Source of the DNA: Epiperipatus broadwayi
Taxonomy: Eukaryota > Onychophora > Udeonychophora > Euonychophora > Peripatidae
Length of the DNA: 64,000 nucleotides
NCBI GenBank assembly: GCA_028023455.1
Contig: JAQFVV010006639.1
Location: 506,001 to 570,000, forward strand
Direction: 5' to 3'
The notes below the pieces were generated by a model, which saw only the letters and a list, made by a program, of their open reading frames with translations, was not told the origin of the DNA and searched no databases. Position 1 is the first letter of the stretch. Each line of letters starts with the position of its first letter. Shown piece after piece: positions 47,041 through 59,574 of the stretch. The translations under genes and the position numbers were made by a program.

Positions 47041-48569
47041 AAATTACATTAAGTGCAATATAAACAATATAATTGTATTTAAATATTATATATACTTTGA
47101 GAAAAAATAATTCTTTTCATGTTTCTTTTAAAATGTCAATTATTAAACTTATAAAAGAATTATATCCCTTAATTGATAATGTGAAAATTCTAAACATTTT
47201 AAATAAGAATGTGTATATTTAATTTTTATTAAAGGTAGTTGTAAAAAAAAAAAAGAAAAACATTAAAAAATTTTTTTCTCTCTCTTTGTTTTTTAATATT
47301 TAAAAAGATAATAAAAGAGATAAATAAAATATAAAGCAATGTTTATCAGTTTTTTTTTTCAAAAAAAAAAGTAAGGTTTTAACATTGTTGCTAAGGAATG
47401 CTGTTTTTAATTAATTAGTAGGTTGAAGATAAGAATGGCTGTTGTTGGCCAGTTTTGTCTTTTAAACAAATCTTGTATTAAGATTTGTAGAGGTCCCTAC
47501 TGTCATTTTTTAGGCACAGTCTTAAGGTTATAGTCTTAATATATATTACTTAATTAATGTTAATTTTTCCCCTTATTTTCTCTTTTAAAATATAATGTTT
47601 TAATGCCATCAAATTAAAGGATTATTTGTTTTTATTAATTAAAAAATGTAACTACAGAAGAACTTTTTAATGATTAAGGTATTATTGGAATTGGGAAATA
47701 TTTTTTTTTAAAAAAACAGGATCACTTGGTTTATGTTTAATATTATAATTTCTGAGACAGTGTGTAATTGGATAAATAACTGGATTGTTCCAAAATAATA
47801 AGTTAGGAGTAGGTTAAAGCAATAGACCTCAGTAGCTAATGAATAGCAATTATTCATTATTTAGCTATGGGTAAGAAAGCTACAGTAACCATTCAACTAC
47901 TAAAAACATTAAGAAATAAATATTGTAGGCTGAAATAAGACTATCCTCACTAATAGTTTGAAAAACATGGTTTTAAATGAATTTGAAAAAAAATCATATA
48001 TGAAACTTTAGCTAAACGCTGAGCACAACCAACCAACATGTATTATGTTTCACTAAAATAAATGTAGATGAAGCATAATACCCCTAGGAGAATTTTGTAA
48101 CAAGCCTTATATATCCATCCAAAGCCATGACTACCTCAGCCTATGTTAACCTGACTGGAAATATATGTTATATATTGTAAAGTGGACAAATTAAGCCTAT
48201 AGTAATGTACCCTTCAAATCAGTGTTAATTTAAAAACTAATATAATTATTAACTAAAAACTTTAAATAACAAAAGCTTGAATGGCTGATTAAATGTATTA
48301 AAAGAATTTAATGGAAAACATGGATAAATTCAACTTAGGTTGACTTATACTAAAAAATAATATAATTTTAAATTGAATATTTTAAAAAGAATAGTTGAAC
48401 AAACAAGAAGAAACAACTGACATAAAAAACTGAAAATTATAACTACATAAAAAGAACAAAATTAATTACCTCCATGATAATAAGGTATTGTAGTAAACCC
48501 ATTTATGTTTACAAATAATTTTTAATATAAGTAATAATTGATAGTAATGAATAATTTTGTTTTGTTTTT
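47041..48569. other. AT-rich DNA with one dispersed repeat
   Basis: No gene. 47483-47555 is an inverted match to 22740-22815. Confidence 0.45.
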
Positions 48570-48574
48570 ATGTT

Positions 48575-48990
48575 AAAATATTAAATGTTAAACTTTATTT
48601 AAATTTTCCAATTACATTAAACTGTTAATAATAGCATATAAATTAATATATGTGTAATATTTTAAGTGGTATTATTTTTCTCTTTTTTTCAGACGTTACT
48701 GACCTGACCAGTGACAGTAATAGCATGGTAACCAAACCTAGATGTTTAGATTCCTGAATATTGAATTTTAAAACAACACTAACCAACTGAGCCACCCTGC
48801 CAAAAGCAATAATCAAAATAAATTTAATACACTTTTCTACGAGGTTCCTCCTGGTTTCTCCACTTTTTACTAAGATCAAAGTAAATTTGTGATTATCAAA
48901 AGTTATGTATAATCACACTAGTTTGACTTATAAGATAATTTGCCATTGTCATGTGTGCAGCTTTTTTGGCATGTTTTGTACATTTATCTC
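48575..48990 (-). mobile_element. tRNA-derived SINE-like repeat (copy S1)
   Basis: Matches the copy at 49930-50345 along its whole length. The pol III A box (TGGCTCAGTTGG on the minus strand) is at 48783-48794; the B-box region at 48727-48738 is decayed (GGTTTGGTTACC). The 3' side ends in AATAAAGTTTAAC-type sequence near 48583. About 170 bp precede the tRNA-like part on the minus strand. Confidence 0.75.
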
Positions 48991-49877
48991 CTTGGTAAAT
49001 AACATATATGTCACAGTAGTGTCACTAGATTGTTTGTTTGATGCCAGGATTCATGAATGAAAACCTTGATCATGTAAATGTATCAGATGGTCAAAGAATA
49101 TGAATGATTATCAGACATAATCTTCCATATAAAGTAAGAGAAATGGTCATATGTGCTAACAGATAAATTATTGAGCAAGTAATAAAATTATTGAATTTTT
49201 GGACATAAGCCAGCAAATATAAAAAAATAGGAAAGAGAGATTTTGGCTCATCCAATTGTGAATAGCAGAGCCACAAGGAACCTGGAACAAGGCTATTGTA
49301 AATAGTATATCTGTCAAGAAAAAGAATAGATGTAATTCATGAAAGTAAAAATAGAAAAGAACAATAGTAGTGTAGCTAGAGGGAAATATTTCATAGGATT
49401 GATGGTGAGGACAATCTGAACAGATCACTTTCACCTCATCTCAGCTTGACTCAATTAAGAGAAAAGCATTATCTACCAGCTTTAATAAAAGATAGATAAT
49501 CAATGATTATGAATATTTGACTTTTGCTTTACTTTAAAGCAAATATTAATTAATTATCCATTCCTCAACCAGTAAGTCATAACTATCTAAACTCATACTG
49601 GACTAGCTACTTGAATTCAAAATCAGAATGGATATGTAATTTTTTATTGATTTCTGTATAATGGCAGAATATATATCTACTAAGCAATGGTGTGTTTACA
49701 ATTGTTTTCTTTTGTTCCCAAAGTATATTATATATTAATAAATGGTCTCTATTTATTAAATATTGCTGTTACCTATTGCTATTATGATAAGACTTTGTCT
49801 GAGTTTGCGCAACTGAAAGATTATTATCATGACAGTTAGTTTGATAAATATTAATACACACATGCTCACATGTGTTG
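48991..49877. other. AT-rich DNA, nothing recognised
   Basis: Minus-strand frames at 49091-49434 overlap each other and show no domain; treated as chance. Confidence 0.4.
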
Positions 49878-50434
49878 TATTTTTATATTGGACTATTTCC
49901 ATCATCTAATAATATATGTATTGAATGTCTTTAGAAAAATTTAACTTTATTTAAATATTCCAAATACATTCAACTGTTAGTAATAGCACATCAAACAGGT
50001 TAGTATATGCACAACATTTCAAGAGGTACCAGTCTCCTCTCTTCTTCAGGTGTTTCTGGCCTAACCAGTGACAGTACTAGCATGGGATTCGAACCTGGGT
50101 ACTTAGATTCTTGATTTTTAAATTTTAAGTTAATGCTTTAACCAATTGAGCCATCCTGTCAAAAGCAACAGTCTATAGTAATTTCATATACTTATCTATG
50201 AGGTTCCTCCTGATTTTTCCACTTATTCCTAAGAGCAAAGATAATTCATGGTTTCCATACACTATATACAGTCACATTGGGTTGGCTTATGGGATTTTTT
50301 GCCATTGTCATGTGAGCAGCTTCTATAATTTTCTTCTTTGTACCTTTTCTTTTCTATCCAATATTTTTGTATTTTCCCAAGACATTCAATACATATATTA
50401 TTAGGTGATGGAAATAGTCCAATATAAAAATATA
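49878..50434. mobile_element. inverted-arm element enclosing a tRNA-derived SINE (copy S2)
   Basis: Outer arms 49878-49933 and 50380-50434 are inverted with about one mismatch (TATTGGACTATTTCCATCA and its complement within). Inside, on the minus strand, is a SINE-like body with A box TGGCTCAATTGG (50142-50153) and B box GGTTCGAATCC (50085-50095), both near-perfect pol III promoter consensus, then GACAGTACTAGC-type and TAACAGTTGAATG-type 3' sequence. S1 has the body but not these arms. Confidence 0.8.
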
Positions 50435-50512
50435 ACTAGAACACCATCATCACAGATAATACTAAAACGAATAACAAAATTGAAAATATAATTATAAATT
50501 AGTGAGTAAAGC

Positions 50513-50650
50513 TATGGTATTGGTGGCTGAGTGGTCAGCACAGCTGCCTTACAAGCAGTTGTCTCGGGTTTGTGGGTTCGCTTCCTGGACGATGCTATGA
50601 CACATGAAAAAAAAAGTTATGGAAGAAAATAAGTGTCAAAACATGTAAAA
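50513..50650 (+). mobile_element. tRNA-derived SINE, tRNA-Val-like head
   Basis: TGGCTGAGTGG (A box, 50524-50534), a recognisable anticodon arm CTGCCTTACAAGCAG with loop CTTACAA (anticodon TAC, Val), and B box GGTTCGCTTCC (50575-50585), then an A-rich tail near 50608-50617. Extra bases between anticodon arm and B box, and no CCA-compatible acceptor pairing, argue for a SINE head, not a working tRNA gene. Confidence 0.7.
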
Positions 50651-50699
50651 ACAATATATATCTTGGCATATTTCTGTAATAACAAGAAAAAATGTAACT

Positions 50700-52055
50700 A
50701 TTACTAAAAAAGAGCTAATATAGTGAAATGTGTGGAAGAAATTTATAAAGAATTCTCCTTACAATTATATAAATGAATATACCTAACTTCTTTTTAAAAC
50801 TTGATTTTTATATGACTATTATAAAAATAAAATAGCATACCAACATTTCGACTATTTTATAATATAGTCTTTTTCAAAGAACACTAAAAAATACAAATAT
50901 AAAATATACATCTTCCAAACAAATCCAAAAACATTAAAAATAAATTCTCTTTACCTCAACACCTTTCTATTACAAAAAATCTCAAAATGTTATCAAATAT
51001 TTTACATTTATATACCAATCCAAAAATACCCTAAATCATTTAATTAACAAATCTATTTTTTTTTTCTATTAACATTAAAAAATAATAAATTTGTTAATTA
51101 AACATTTTTAGGGTATTTTTGGCTGGATGTATAAATGTAAAAAAATTGATGAAGTCTTGTGATTGTTTGTAATAGAAAAGATATTGGGGTAAAGAGAATT
51201 TATTTGGAATATGTAATATTTATAAGTATATATTTGTATTTTTACTTTTTAGTGTTCCTTGAAACAGTCTATATTATAAAATAGTCGAAATGTTGGCATT
51301 TAGTTATATTTTTATAATAGACATATAAAAAATAAGTTTTAAAAAGAAGTTTGGTGTATTCATTTATATGTATGGAATATTATGAACTATTTTTGAAAAG
51401 AAAAACTGTGTAGAAGATATTTTAAAATTCCTTACAATTACCATATTTTCTAAATTGTCCAGAATTTTAAATAAAGAAGTAATATGTTCAATTAAATCTA
51501 TGAAGAAGTGGGAAGCTATAGGAAATGATGGAATTGTAATTGATGTCTTAAAAGAAGGAGGTAAGGTAATAGAAAAAGTGTTGGCAAAGTTGTATGTCAA
51601 ATTTGTAAATAACAAAAATGTATCAGATGATTTAAAGAATGCAGTAGAAATATTGACATTTAAGAAAAGTTTATAATGAATGTAGAAATTACAGTTCTAT
51701 TGGTCTTTTTTATACATTTTTAACAAGATAATTACAACTCATCTACAACAACTTTTGGATTTTAACAAACCAAAAAAAAACAAGCTGGATTTTTAAGTGG
51801 TTTTTCCAAAATGAACCTTATTCAGATAATGAAAGAATTTATAGAAAGGAGCAGTGAATATGAGTTGCTTATGCTTTGGATTTATAAATTATGAAAAGGC
51901 ATGATTCTACAAGCATTTCTATAGTGACTAAAGGATTGAATCATCATGATATATATTATCATAATCTGAATAATATTTATCAAAATGCATCAATAACACT
52001 TTTTATGTGGTGATACTAAGAGCTTTAATTTTCAAAAGTGTGTATGGCAGGATGA
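50700..52055 (+). pseudogene. RTE LINE fragment, split by a foldback
   Basis: Same family as the LINE at 17.1-20.4 kb, opposite orientation. Left piece 50700-50766 reads VEEIYKEFSLQLY (equivalent to IEDFYQELYSN). Right piece 51370-52055 reads SRILNKEVICSIKSMKKWEA, GNDGIVIDVLKEGGKVIEK, VLAKLYVKFVNNKNVSDDLK, then with stops ... QAGFLSGFS-like and LCFGFINYEKA (motif A region, equivalent of LCFGFVDCEKAFDS). The foldback at 50767-51369 separates them. Dead. Confidence 0.75.
50767..51369. mobile_element. foldback element, family D
   Basis: About 280-bp inverted arms: TATAAATGAATATACCTAACTTCTTTTTAAAACTT at the left edge, its complement at the right; inner matches include CAACATTTCGACTATTTTATAATATAGTC and its complement, and GGTATTTTTGG / CCAAAAATACC around a T/A-rich centre near 51050-51085. 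The outer 20 bp of the arms still match with few changes. Confidence 0.85.
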
Positions 52056-52079
52056 TTCATACCTCCCAACCTTTTTACA

Positions 52080-52086
52080 ACAGATA

Positions 52087-52118
<32 letters not shown>

Positions 52119-52135
52119 TATCTGTTGTATAATCT

Positions 52136-52174
<39 letters not shown>

Positions 52175-52275
52175 CTCTTATTTTTTGTGTTTATTTCAAT
52201 TCAGTATTTGAGGCAGTTGCTTTTCTATTTCAGCCATAGAACCAGCATATATTGTCTAGGTATTTAGCATTTGTT

Positions 52276-52311
<36 letters not shown>

Positions 52312-52341
52312 TACAAATAGATATAATACCTAGCGCTCTTC

Positions 52342-52372
<31 letters not shown>
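52080..52372. repeat. cluster of four (TA)n runs with palindromic flanks
   Basis: (TA)n at about 52087-52112, 52139-52171, 52280-52310 and 52344-52372. The first is flanked by CAACAGATAATATA and ACATATTATCTGTTG, making a perfect-stem palindrome. Confidence 0.9.
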
Positions 52373-52373
<1 letters not shown>

Positions 52374-52690
52374 CTCACAAATAAGCTCTCTACAAGCTTT
52401 GCAGAATATCTCCAACCTCAGAGCAGTTTCTGCTACTGGTTTTCTCAGTGAGGTGCTAGGATATTCAAGCATTGGATTAAAAATACCAGGATAAACCCAG
52501 CAACTTTATCTAATGGATAACTATTAAGTAGAAAATCTGAAATTTTCGGACATCCTTATGTCTTCTAATCCAGCTATCTAACTTAAATAGCCATATGGGA
52601 CGAACCATGTTCAGATACACTATTTATTAATAACTTTAGTAATATATAAAATCGTCAAAGTCTTAATAGCAAAAAATAAAATTACAAAGA
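52373..52690. mobile_element. foldback family B, single arm (copy B2)
   Basis: Follows the B1 arm from GCTTTGCAGAATATC through TCAGTGAGGTGCTAGGATATTCAAGCATT, AACTTTATCTAATGG, TAAGTAGAAAATCTGAAATTTTC, CCAGCTATCTAACTTAAATAG and TCAGATACACTATT. No inverted partner nearby. Confidence 0.85.
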
Positions 52691-52709
52691 AATTAAGTCA
52701 TATGTCACA

Positions 52710-52711
52710 TG

Positions 52712-52749
<38 letters not shown>

Positions 52750-52750
52750 T
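52710..52750. repeat. (TA)n(TG)n microsatellite
   Basis: About ten TA units followed by ten TG units. Confidence 0.95.
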
Positions 52751-55200
52751 TGTAATAACTAGAAACATGTTTGACAATGGTATTTATTAGGTAACTGTCA
52801 AATATTATTGACAGTCCTAAGTTAAACTACTTTTATTTAGTATTCCATAATAGCTTATTTTCTTGAGTTGTATTAGGAATATAAAAGAGTTCTAATTAAT
52901 CTCAAAGCAAAGAGCTATAATATATATTGAATATATGCGCAAAATAGTTTTGCTTAGTATCATCAATAGTAAATGCTAGTTACCTAGCAATACTGCTGGT
53001 AAACATATGTCTATTTATTACATGGAAATATCTTTTTTCTTTCATTTACATCATAAATAATTCATTAAAATATTTAATCTAATATATATATATATAATGT
53101 TAAACTAAACTATATCATTAAAGAAATTACACCTTAAAATTAAAATTAATAATACTAGCCAAAAGAAATCAAAATTCACAACAAAAGGGAGTTAATTCAT
53201 TAGTCCTGAAGTTTAATTTACTTTTGATTAATATTTGTACAAGTAACATCAACTGGCAATTGTAAAGCGATAAAAAATGTATAATTTTTATTAATTGGTA
53301 AATTTTTGTAAAATTTGTTTTACATTATTATAAGAGGCAGAATGTTTTTAACAGATGTAAGGAACTTCTAAAATTTTGCTTATCTAGGTATACTACATGA
53401 AGTTTTTAAAAGCAATTATAAATTCAATTTCTTCTCATTAAAATCTTCATGATGTCCCACTGCAGAAATCCTAAAAGAAGAATAGTGGAAAAGATGACCT
53501 TAATTACCCGAATGATTAACTGCAAGTCAGTTTCTTTAGAGACGAGAAGAAAATATATTTTACCAACTAATATTAGGATGGTTAGTTAGGATAATTATCA
53601 ATTACCTATTTGAATATAATAATTATAATCTGCAAAACTCAGGCCTCGATTTGAATCAATGTTGTTTCAAGATCTGGTTGGTGGCCACTATTTGTTTGAA
53701 TTCAGTAGTTGATTGGGAATTACGTACACAACATACCAATTTTATCAAAGAATTGCGATACAAATCGGTAACCTTTAAAATTACTAACAGATTACATAAC
53801 ACACATATACCAATATTTAATCAAAAGCAAGGTTACAAAATTGAATAATTTTGTAAATAAATAATCATATAGAAATTTTTTATAAAAAATTTGAAGGACA
53901 AATGTTAAGGAAAAATCGAAATATGGCAAAAGCTAAAATATCAAAAAAAAAACAACGTAATCTGAAAAGTACCTTAAAAAGATTATAGTAAATAATATGT
54001 ATATACTTATAACGCGAATAAATCAATTCCTAATGTTGTTTTTTTTTTTGTTTAATTCAAACGAAGTGATTGTTAATACACCTTTTGTTTTTTGTTTTTT
54101 TTTTAAGTGTTCCACTAACTGATTTAAATAATAAAACTTTGTGTTAAGATTTAATCAAAGTATTTCACAATTGTATAGATTAAATTTCTTTGCTTTTCAA
54201 ATTTCATCCTAAAGAAAAGATTATATTAGACCACTTCCGGTTTTCCATCTGGAATTTAAAAAGATGAATTTTCTATAGTTAAAAATGAGTCGATACTTGA
54301 TTCTTATTATGACAAAATGCGAAGCGCCACTCTCCATACCACGGAGCTTATAACTTCAATACATGGATTATTAAAAACTGCACAAAAGATGGTATTGGTC
54401 TGAATTCTATTAAAAAAAATAGAATTAAAAAAATTTAATACGGATGGTTTAATAGAATGGCCAGTCTATTTGTCTGTGATTGTTGAAAAAGATCAATAGA
54501 TGGGTATTATAATTGGTTCCGTCTCCGTGCCCCCTCTATTTTTAACGCTGCAAATTTTATTCTTAAATTTTTATATAATTCTTATAATTGTTATAATCTA
54601 TATATAAATATGTGTGCGTGATCTATGAGAAACGAAATTTATACATTATTTTAGCTTTTATAGTATACAAATAAGGATTAATTAATTATGTTGCAATTTT
54701 TAAATGTTGATCTAAAAACTGTTATCTGAAAGGAATTTGTGTTTGACAAGCACTCAGAAGAAAACACTGGAATATGATACAGCAAACACCAAACTATGAA
54801 AGTACAATTCCGAAAGGTAATGTTTTGTCTTTTTCCTAAAGTGGTTTTTCTATAATCGTTGTTACAATTCGGAAACGTTAGGCTTGTAATAATCCTTATT
54901 AGTAAAGAAACACAAACATACATACACAGTATTAATGTATCTTAGTAGTGGGTTATTTACATGTTTAAATTTCATTTTATCCGTATATATATAAGTGTAA
55001 TAATGCACAAGGGTTAGTGGATTTATAAGTAATTATTAAAATCAATCAACAATCCCAATATCAATAACAATCAGCAATCTCAAACTGTTGTCAAGGCAAC
55101 TTCCTTTAACAATAAAGTGGAGTTTCATCTTCATTTATGGTTCAATATATTTATATAGACCCTAAAGATTGCAACTTGACTACAGAGATTAAGGTTATTG
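52751..55200. other. AT-rich DNA, nothing recognised
   Basis: Short frames at 53651-53848 (plus) and 54678-54923 (minus) have no recognisable domain and I do not support them as genes. 55020-55140 is a dispersed repeat also present at about 56690-56800 (AATCTCAAACTGTTGTCAAGGCAAC / TATCTCAAATTGTAGCCAAGGCAAC). Confidence 0.45.
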
Positions 55201-55203
55201 ATG

Positions 55204-55224
55204 CATATATATATATATATATAT
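55204..55224. repeat. (TA)n microsatellite
   Basis: Ten TA units, then ATGTGTGTGC. Confidence 0.9.
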
Positions 55225-55395
55225 GAATGTGTGTGCATGTATGTGTGTTTATAATCTATCAATTATAATTATGGTGTCCTGTTTAGTGATATGGGAGAGT
55301 ACTAGATTTTGAGGTATAAAATCCTTGGATCAATTCCAGTGCTTCCACTTTCTATGTTCGAACTTCGTGTGAATTCATAAGCATAAAGCCATTTA

Positions 55396-55449
<54 letters not shown>
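55396..55449. repeat. (ATT)n microsatellite
   Basis: About 18 uninterrupted ATT units followed directly by a family A end fragment (AAACATCACATGATCACC at 55458). Confidence 0.97.
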
Positions 55450-55451
<2 letters not shown>

Positions 55452-55751
55452 GCCAATAAACATCACATGATCACCATAACGTATAAAGAGTTTTGGCTAT
55501 TTTAATATTAATATTATTACTATAGTAAAACTAATAATTACTTCTCACCTTTTAGGTAGAATGGTTGTCATTATAAAAATAATCGCAGCTGAATTCTCAA
55601 CATAATCCTCTTTCTTTTTTCATGAGAATGATTGCTGTCATAAAAAATGAGCATTTTATGTGATTAATAAAGTATGCTGTGAAATTCTGATCATTAAATA
55701 ATATTAATATCATAATATCTGATTCACACTAATCTTATTTTCTGTGCCAGC

Positions 55752-55950
55752 ATACAACATCATGTGATCACCATTTCTTATGCTTGTTCCTAACTGTTAT
55801 TAAAACAGGAAAAACTCTCTATAGAAACTAGTCTGGGGATATTGGATGAGTAGGCACTAGATAGGGATTTTATGCACAAGCCTTCTGACATTCATTGAAT
55901 ACTCTGGCTTGCATGGAGTTGCACTACTGTATAGAGAGTATTTCCTGTTG
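55752..55950. mobile_element. foldback family A, internally deleted copy A4
   Basis: Left edge CATCATGTGATCACCATTTCTTATGC and AACTGTTATTAAA.CAGG, then directly AGAAACTAGTCTGGGGATATTGGATGAGTAGGCAC in reverse orientation through to TACTGTATAGAGAGTATTTCCTG. It is A3 with most of its left arm deleted. Confidence 0.8.
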
Positions 55951-56381
55951 TAATGCCAGCATATACATAATCAAATTTAAAAGAAACAAATGAAATTGTT
56001 CTGCAGAGGAAATGCTTGAAATGTTACTGTTTCAACAGTTCTTGATATTTGGTTGAATGTTACCAGGTTCTTCCAGAAAAGATGATTTAAATTGAGATAT
56101 CTTCTTGGAAAATGTATCCTTCTATCTTAGGTTTTTCTAATGTAGTCTTTAAAACAAGAGCAATTCTATCATTACACATGTTAAGAAGAAATTGATTAAA
56201 CATTAACTTGAAGGGCTTTCTCATTCCCTTCTTCTACATGTGACTACTTCAATTCATTCTATGATCATCACATAACATTTTTATTTCTGGTATAGGTCAT
56301 AATATCATAATTGTCTCAGATTTATGTATTGAATTAAACCATTTCTAAAAAAATACACATAAAATAGTAATTTAATAAATC

Positions 56382-56416
<35 letters not shown>

Positions 56417-56417
56417 T

Positions 56418-56451
<34 letters not shown>

Positions 56452-56890
56452 ACTTGGAGTCAGTATTTAGATCTAGTTTCTTGGCTCTGTTCTTCACTAA
56501 TGATAGCAAATCAGCTTGAAATCAGCTGATCTGAGGGTGGGCAAAAATGAAAAAGATAGTTAATTCTGACTCTTTGATCGTTTATGTAAACAAACGTACG
56601 CTTGGTCGGTGTTTTTGGTAAATGTCATCTATTGATCATAAATACAAGCGACAGCAAGTTTAGCGTGATTAAAACTTGTTTTTGTTTTTCAAATATATAT
56701 ATAACTATAAACCTGTCAATATTTAGACAATCCTAATACAGATAATAATCAACTATCTCAAATTGTAGCCAAGGCAACCTCCTTTTAATAAAGATGGAAT
56801 TCATATATGAATTCATAGTTCTGTTTCTGGAAGCTTCCATGTAGTAAAAATGTTATAGCTAAAAAGGCTGGTGTTTTAGTATAATAACAA
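55951..56890. other. AT-rich DNA with a (TA)n palindrome
   Basis: 56382-56449 is two (TA)n runs around TATAAGTGTTTATA; with the following TATAAACACTT it forms a palindrome. 56690-56800 is the dispersed repeat shared with 55020-55140. No gene seen. Confidence 0.5.
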
Positions 56891-57272
56891 GTACTTTCCT
56901 CAGAGCTTCTTCTTTTTCAAATCATACAAATGTGTGTAGTATAAAAATACAAAATAGATAAGAACAAAGATGTTAATATACCTCATAAATTGAAGCATCA
57001 ATTTGCAGTGGTATAAAATGCATAAGATGTGCAAGATTCATCAATGAGCCCCCCATTCAAACCCTCAATTGAAAATCCAAATTGTTATGGACAAAAACAT
57101 CTAAAATGCTAAAATTGTAATGAAACAAAATGTGCAATATTCAACTTATTTGACATTCCCTGCAACTTGAATCAAATTAAAATAATAAAAACAAAAAGGC
57201 AACACTTCAAATAGACCTAGGAAATGAAAGCTTCCAAATTATAACTATATAAAATAGATAAAGAACTTTTGG

Positions 57273-58151
57273 TAGTGTTCTGGTCTATTGTGTCAGCTGC
57301 TTGATGGCACTGATGCTAAGCAAAAACACGTAGATATAAGTCCCAGACCAGCCATTCTATAGAACTATTGACTTTATTTTTGGAATAGGAAATCAAAATA
57401 AATTATATTACAATGTACATAAAATTAAAAACATTCAAGCAAAATATAAAAATATAAACCAACTTTTTGGACTTTTTGGGACAGTAATTAATCAGAGACT
57501 GGCTTTTTTGGGTGTATGCATATGGAGGTAAAAAGTTATGTTCCTTTTTTAATAGAAAATAAGAGTAAATTTTAGCCTTTTTGGGACCTTAATTAGTCAG
57601 ACACTGTGTTTTGAAATCAATGTCAATTATATTACAACTTCCATAAAATTTAACAAATTCAAACAAAATTTTACAATGAAAGCTGACTTTGACCTTTTTG
57701 GGACAATAATTAATCAGAGAATATCATTTTTGTGTGTGTGTATATATATAAAGTTATGTTACTTTTTTTAATAACAAATAATAGTAAATATAGTGGAGAC
57801 TTTTTAGGACAGTAAATAATCAGAGACAGGCTTCTTTGGGAGTGTGTGTGTGTGTGGATTAGAAAAGTTACAGTACTTTTTTAATCAAAAACAAAAGTAA
57901 ATTTCTTACCCTTTTTCAGACAGTAATTAATCCAGACACTGCATTTTGGGAAAAAAATAAATTAGATTGCAATTTACCAACTAAAGTTAATAACTTATAA
58001 TAAACCATCAGCTGAGTAAATAGACACTTTCTGTGTTTTATTGTAGAAAAAAAGGCTATCAGCTTGGCTACAGCCATGGAAATGGCATATTTCTAGCAAT
58101 TAAACTACAATTAGCATCATCAAGTGGTTGACACAATAGAACAGAACACTA
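57273..58151. mobile_element. TIR element enclosing a tandem array
   Basis: Terminal inverted repeats of about 45 bp: TAGTGTTCTGGTCTATTGTG...TGATGCTAA at the left and its complement (TTAGCATCATCAAGTGG...CACAATAGAACAGAACACTA) at the right. The 880-bp interior has no frame; its centre is a tandem array (57455-57950). Confidence 0.75.
57455..57950. repeat. about 110-bp tandem array, five units
   Basis: CTTTTTGGGACAGTAATTAATCAGAGAC-type headers recur near 57469, 57578, 57691, 57797 and 57909 (spacing 106-113 bp). A longer period of about 225 bp is visible (AAATCA...AATTATATTACAA at 57390 and 57615), so units alternate in two types. Confidence 0.85.
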
Positions 58152-58205
58152 CTAAACTCTTATTTAATGCCATCATAAATATGAGTAGCTGATTGTAATA
58201 GATAA

Positions 58206-59572
58206 CACCTGGGTCTTGTTTTATGCGGATTTATTTAATGTGATTTTGAAGTTATGCGGTTCATGTTTCTTCTTAATATCTTTGTATGTAGTTTTCTTTT
58301 ATGTGATAAAAATTATTAGATCAGAAGTCGAGCTCTGATAATGTGCTATTACTTTAAATATTATAAATTTTGTGCACTCACACATCATATTTAAAGTAAT
58401 AACGCATTATTGGAGTTTGACTTCTCTCTAATAATTTCAATATTTTCAGTGCTTTATAATAGTACTGTAATAGATTTTATGCAATAAAGAAGTTCATAAT
58501 TCTCTTAAAATCAGGATTTCCCTATTTTATATACACACATTAAAGTTTACAAGATTATAATGTAAATCTGTTCAAACATTATAGATGCCTATATTATGCA
58601 TGTTGTTGTTTTTTTTTTGCATTTTAAATCACATTCTAATTTTTGCTTTTTAAAAAACAAGTTCATAATCAATTAATCATTTAGTGGCAAGTTTATTTTT
58701 AAAAGGTGAGTTATAGCAATGGGCACAATTAAATTTGAGAATTAAAATCTGATTTTTAATTATAATTAACAATTTAAAAATTATGTAACGTGATCTGAAA
58801 TTAATGTGATGCAAAACAATGAAATTTGATTTTTAAACGGAATTAAAAATTAAAGACAAAAATAAGAATTTAATTTTTAATTGTTAGTTTTAATTAAATT
58901 TTGTTCAACAATGGTGAGTCAGTGTTCTTTTATTATCGTAAGTCTAAGTTCTTATTTTTATTTTAAACTTTTAGTTTACTCTAATGGAGAATAAAAATAC
59001 ACCCAAGAAAATGAATTTCTTTGGAAACAAAAATTTCAATTTTAGATCGCTAAGCACAATCAGAAGGATCAACAGTGATTGGAAAACATTTAGTTTAGGT
59101 GAGTCCATGATAAGAGCAATTAAAAAAATGAAGTTGGTGCTAGTTTATTTTCTTGTGTGATGAATCTGATGTCTTATTAGTTTACAAAAGAACTTACTTA
59201 TCATCGAGTAGTGATAATGATTAAAATACTGTACATGTATGAAAAAATGAAAAATACTGTAAATTACGCATAAAAATATATTGTTTTGAATGAAATTAAA
59301 TACTGTAGTTAATAAATAAGTAAAAAAAGTTTGGCTTGTATCAATTTTTTTCAAATTTGAAATTTTTTATTAGTCATATTTTATTTCCTTATTATTTTTT
59401 TTTGTGCGAATTTTAAAGTAATTTTACATTGTTGCTTTGCTTTTATGCAATTTTTGAAAATTACAGTCACCTATTCTCCATTTTTCAAGGTAAGGTAAGT
59501 CTATTTTTGTGCAATTTCTTTTGTGCGCATTTTTTGAGGAACCTAACTACCGCATAAAACGAGACCAAGGTG
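58206..59572. mobile_element. non-autonomous DNA transposon with TA target duplication (copy 2)
   Basis: Same ends as the element at 2662-3570 (CACCTGGGTCTTG... and ...CGAGACCAAGGTG), TA at the right flank and AA (one change from TA) at the left. 1367 bp, so 458 bp longer than copy 1, with extra sequence around 58580-59110. The internal inverted pair (58324-58355 with 58392-58424) is retained. No transposase frame recognised. Confidence 0.8.
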
Positions 59573-59574
59573 TA

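Noticed and set aside
49091-49434. Overlapping minus-strand frames with hydrophobic stretches
   Set aside because: AT-rich DNA gives Phe/Leu/Ile-rich frames by chance; no domain, and the two frames overlap each other.
50524-50585. Possible functional tRNA-Val gene
   Set aside because: The anticodon arm and both boxes are visible, but the acceptor stem does not pair and extra bases separate anticodon and T arms, followed by an A-rich tail; a SINE head fits better.
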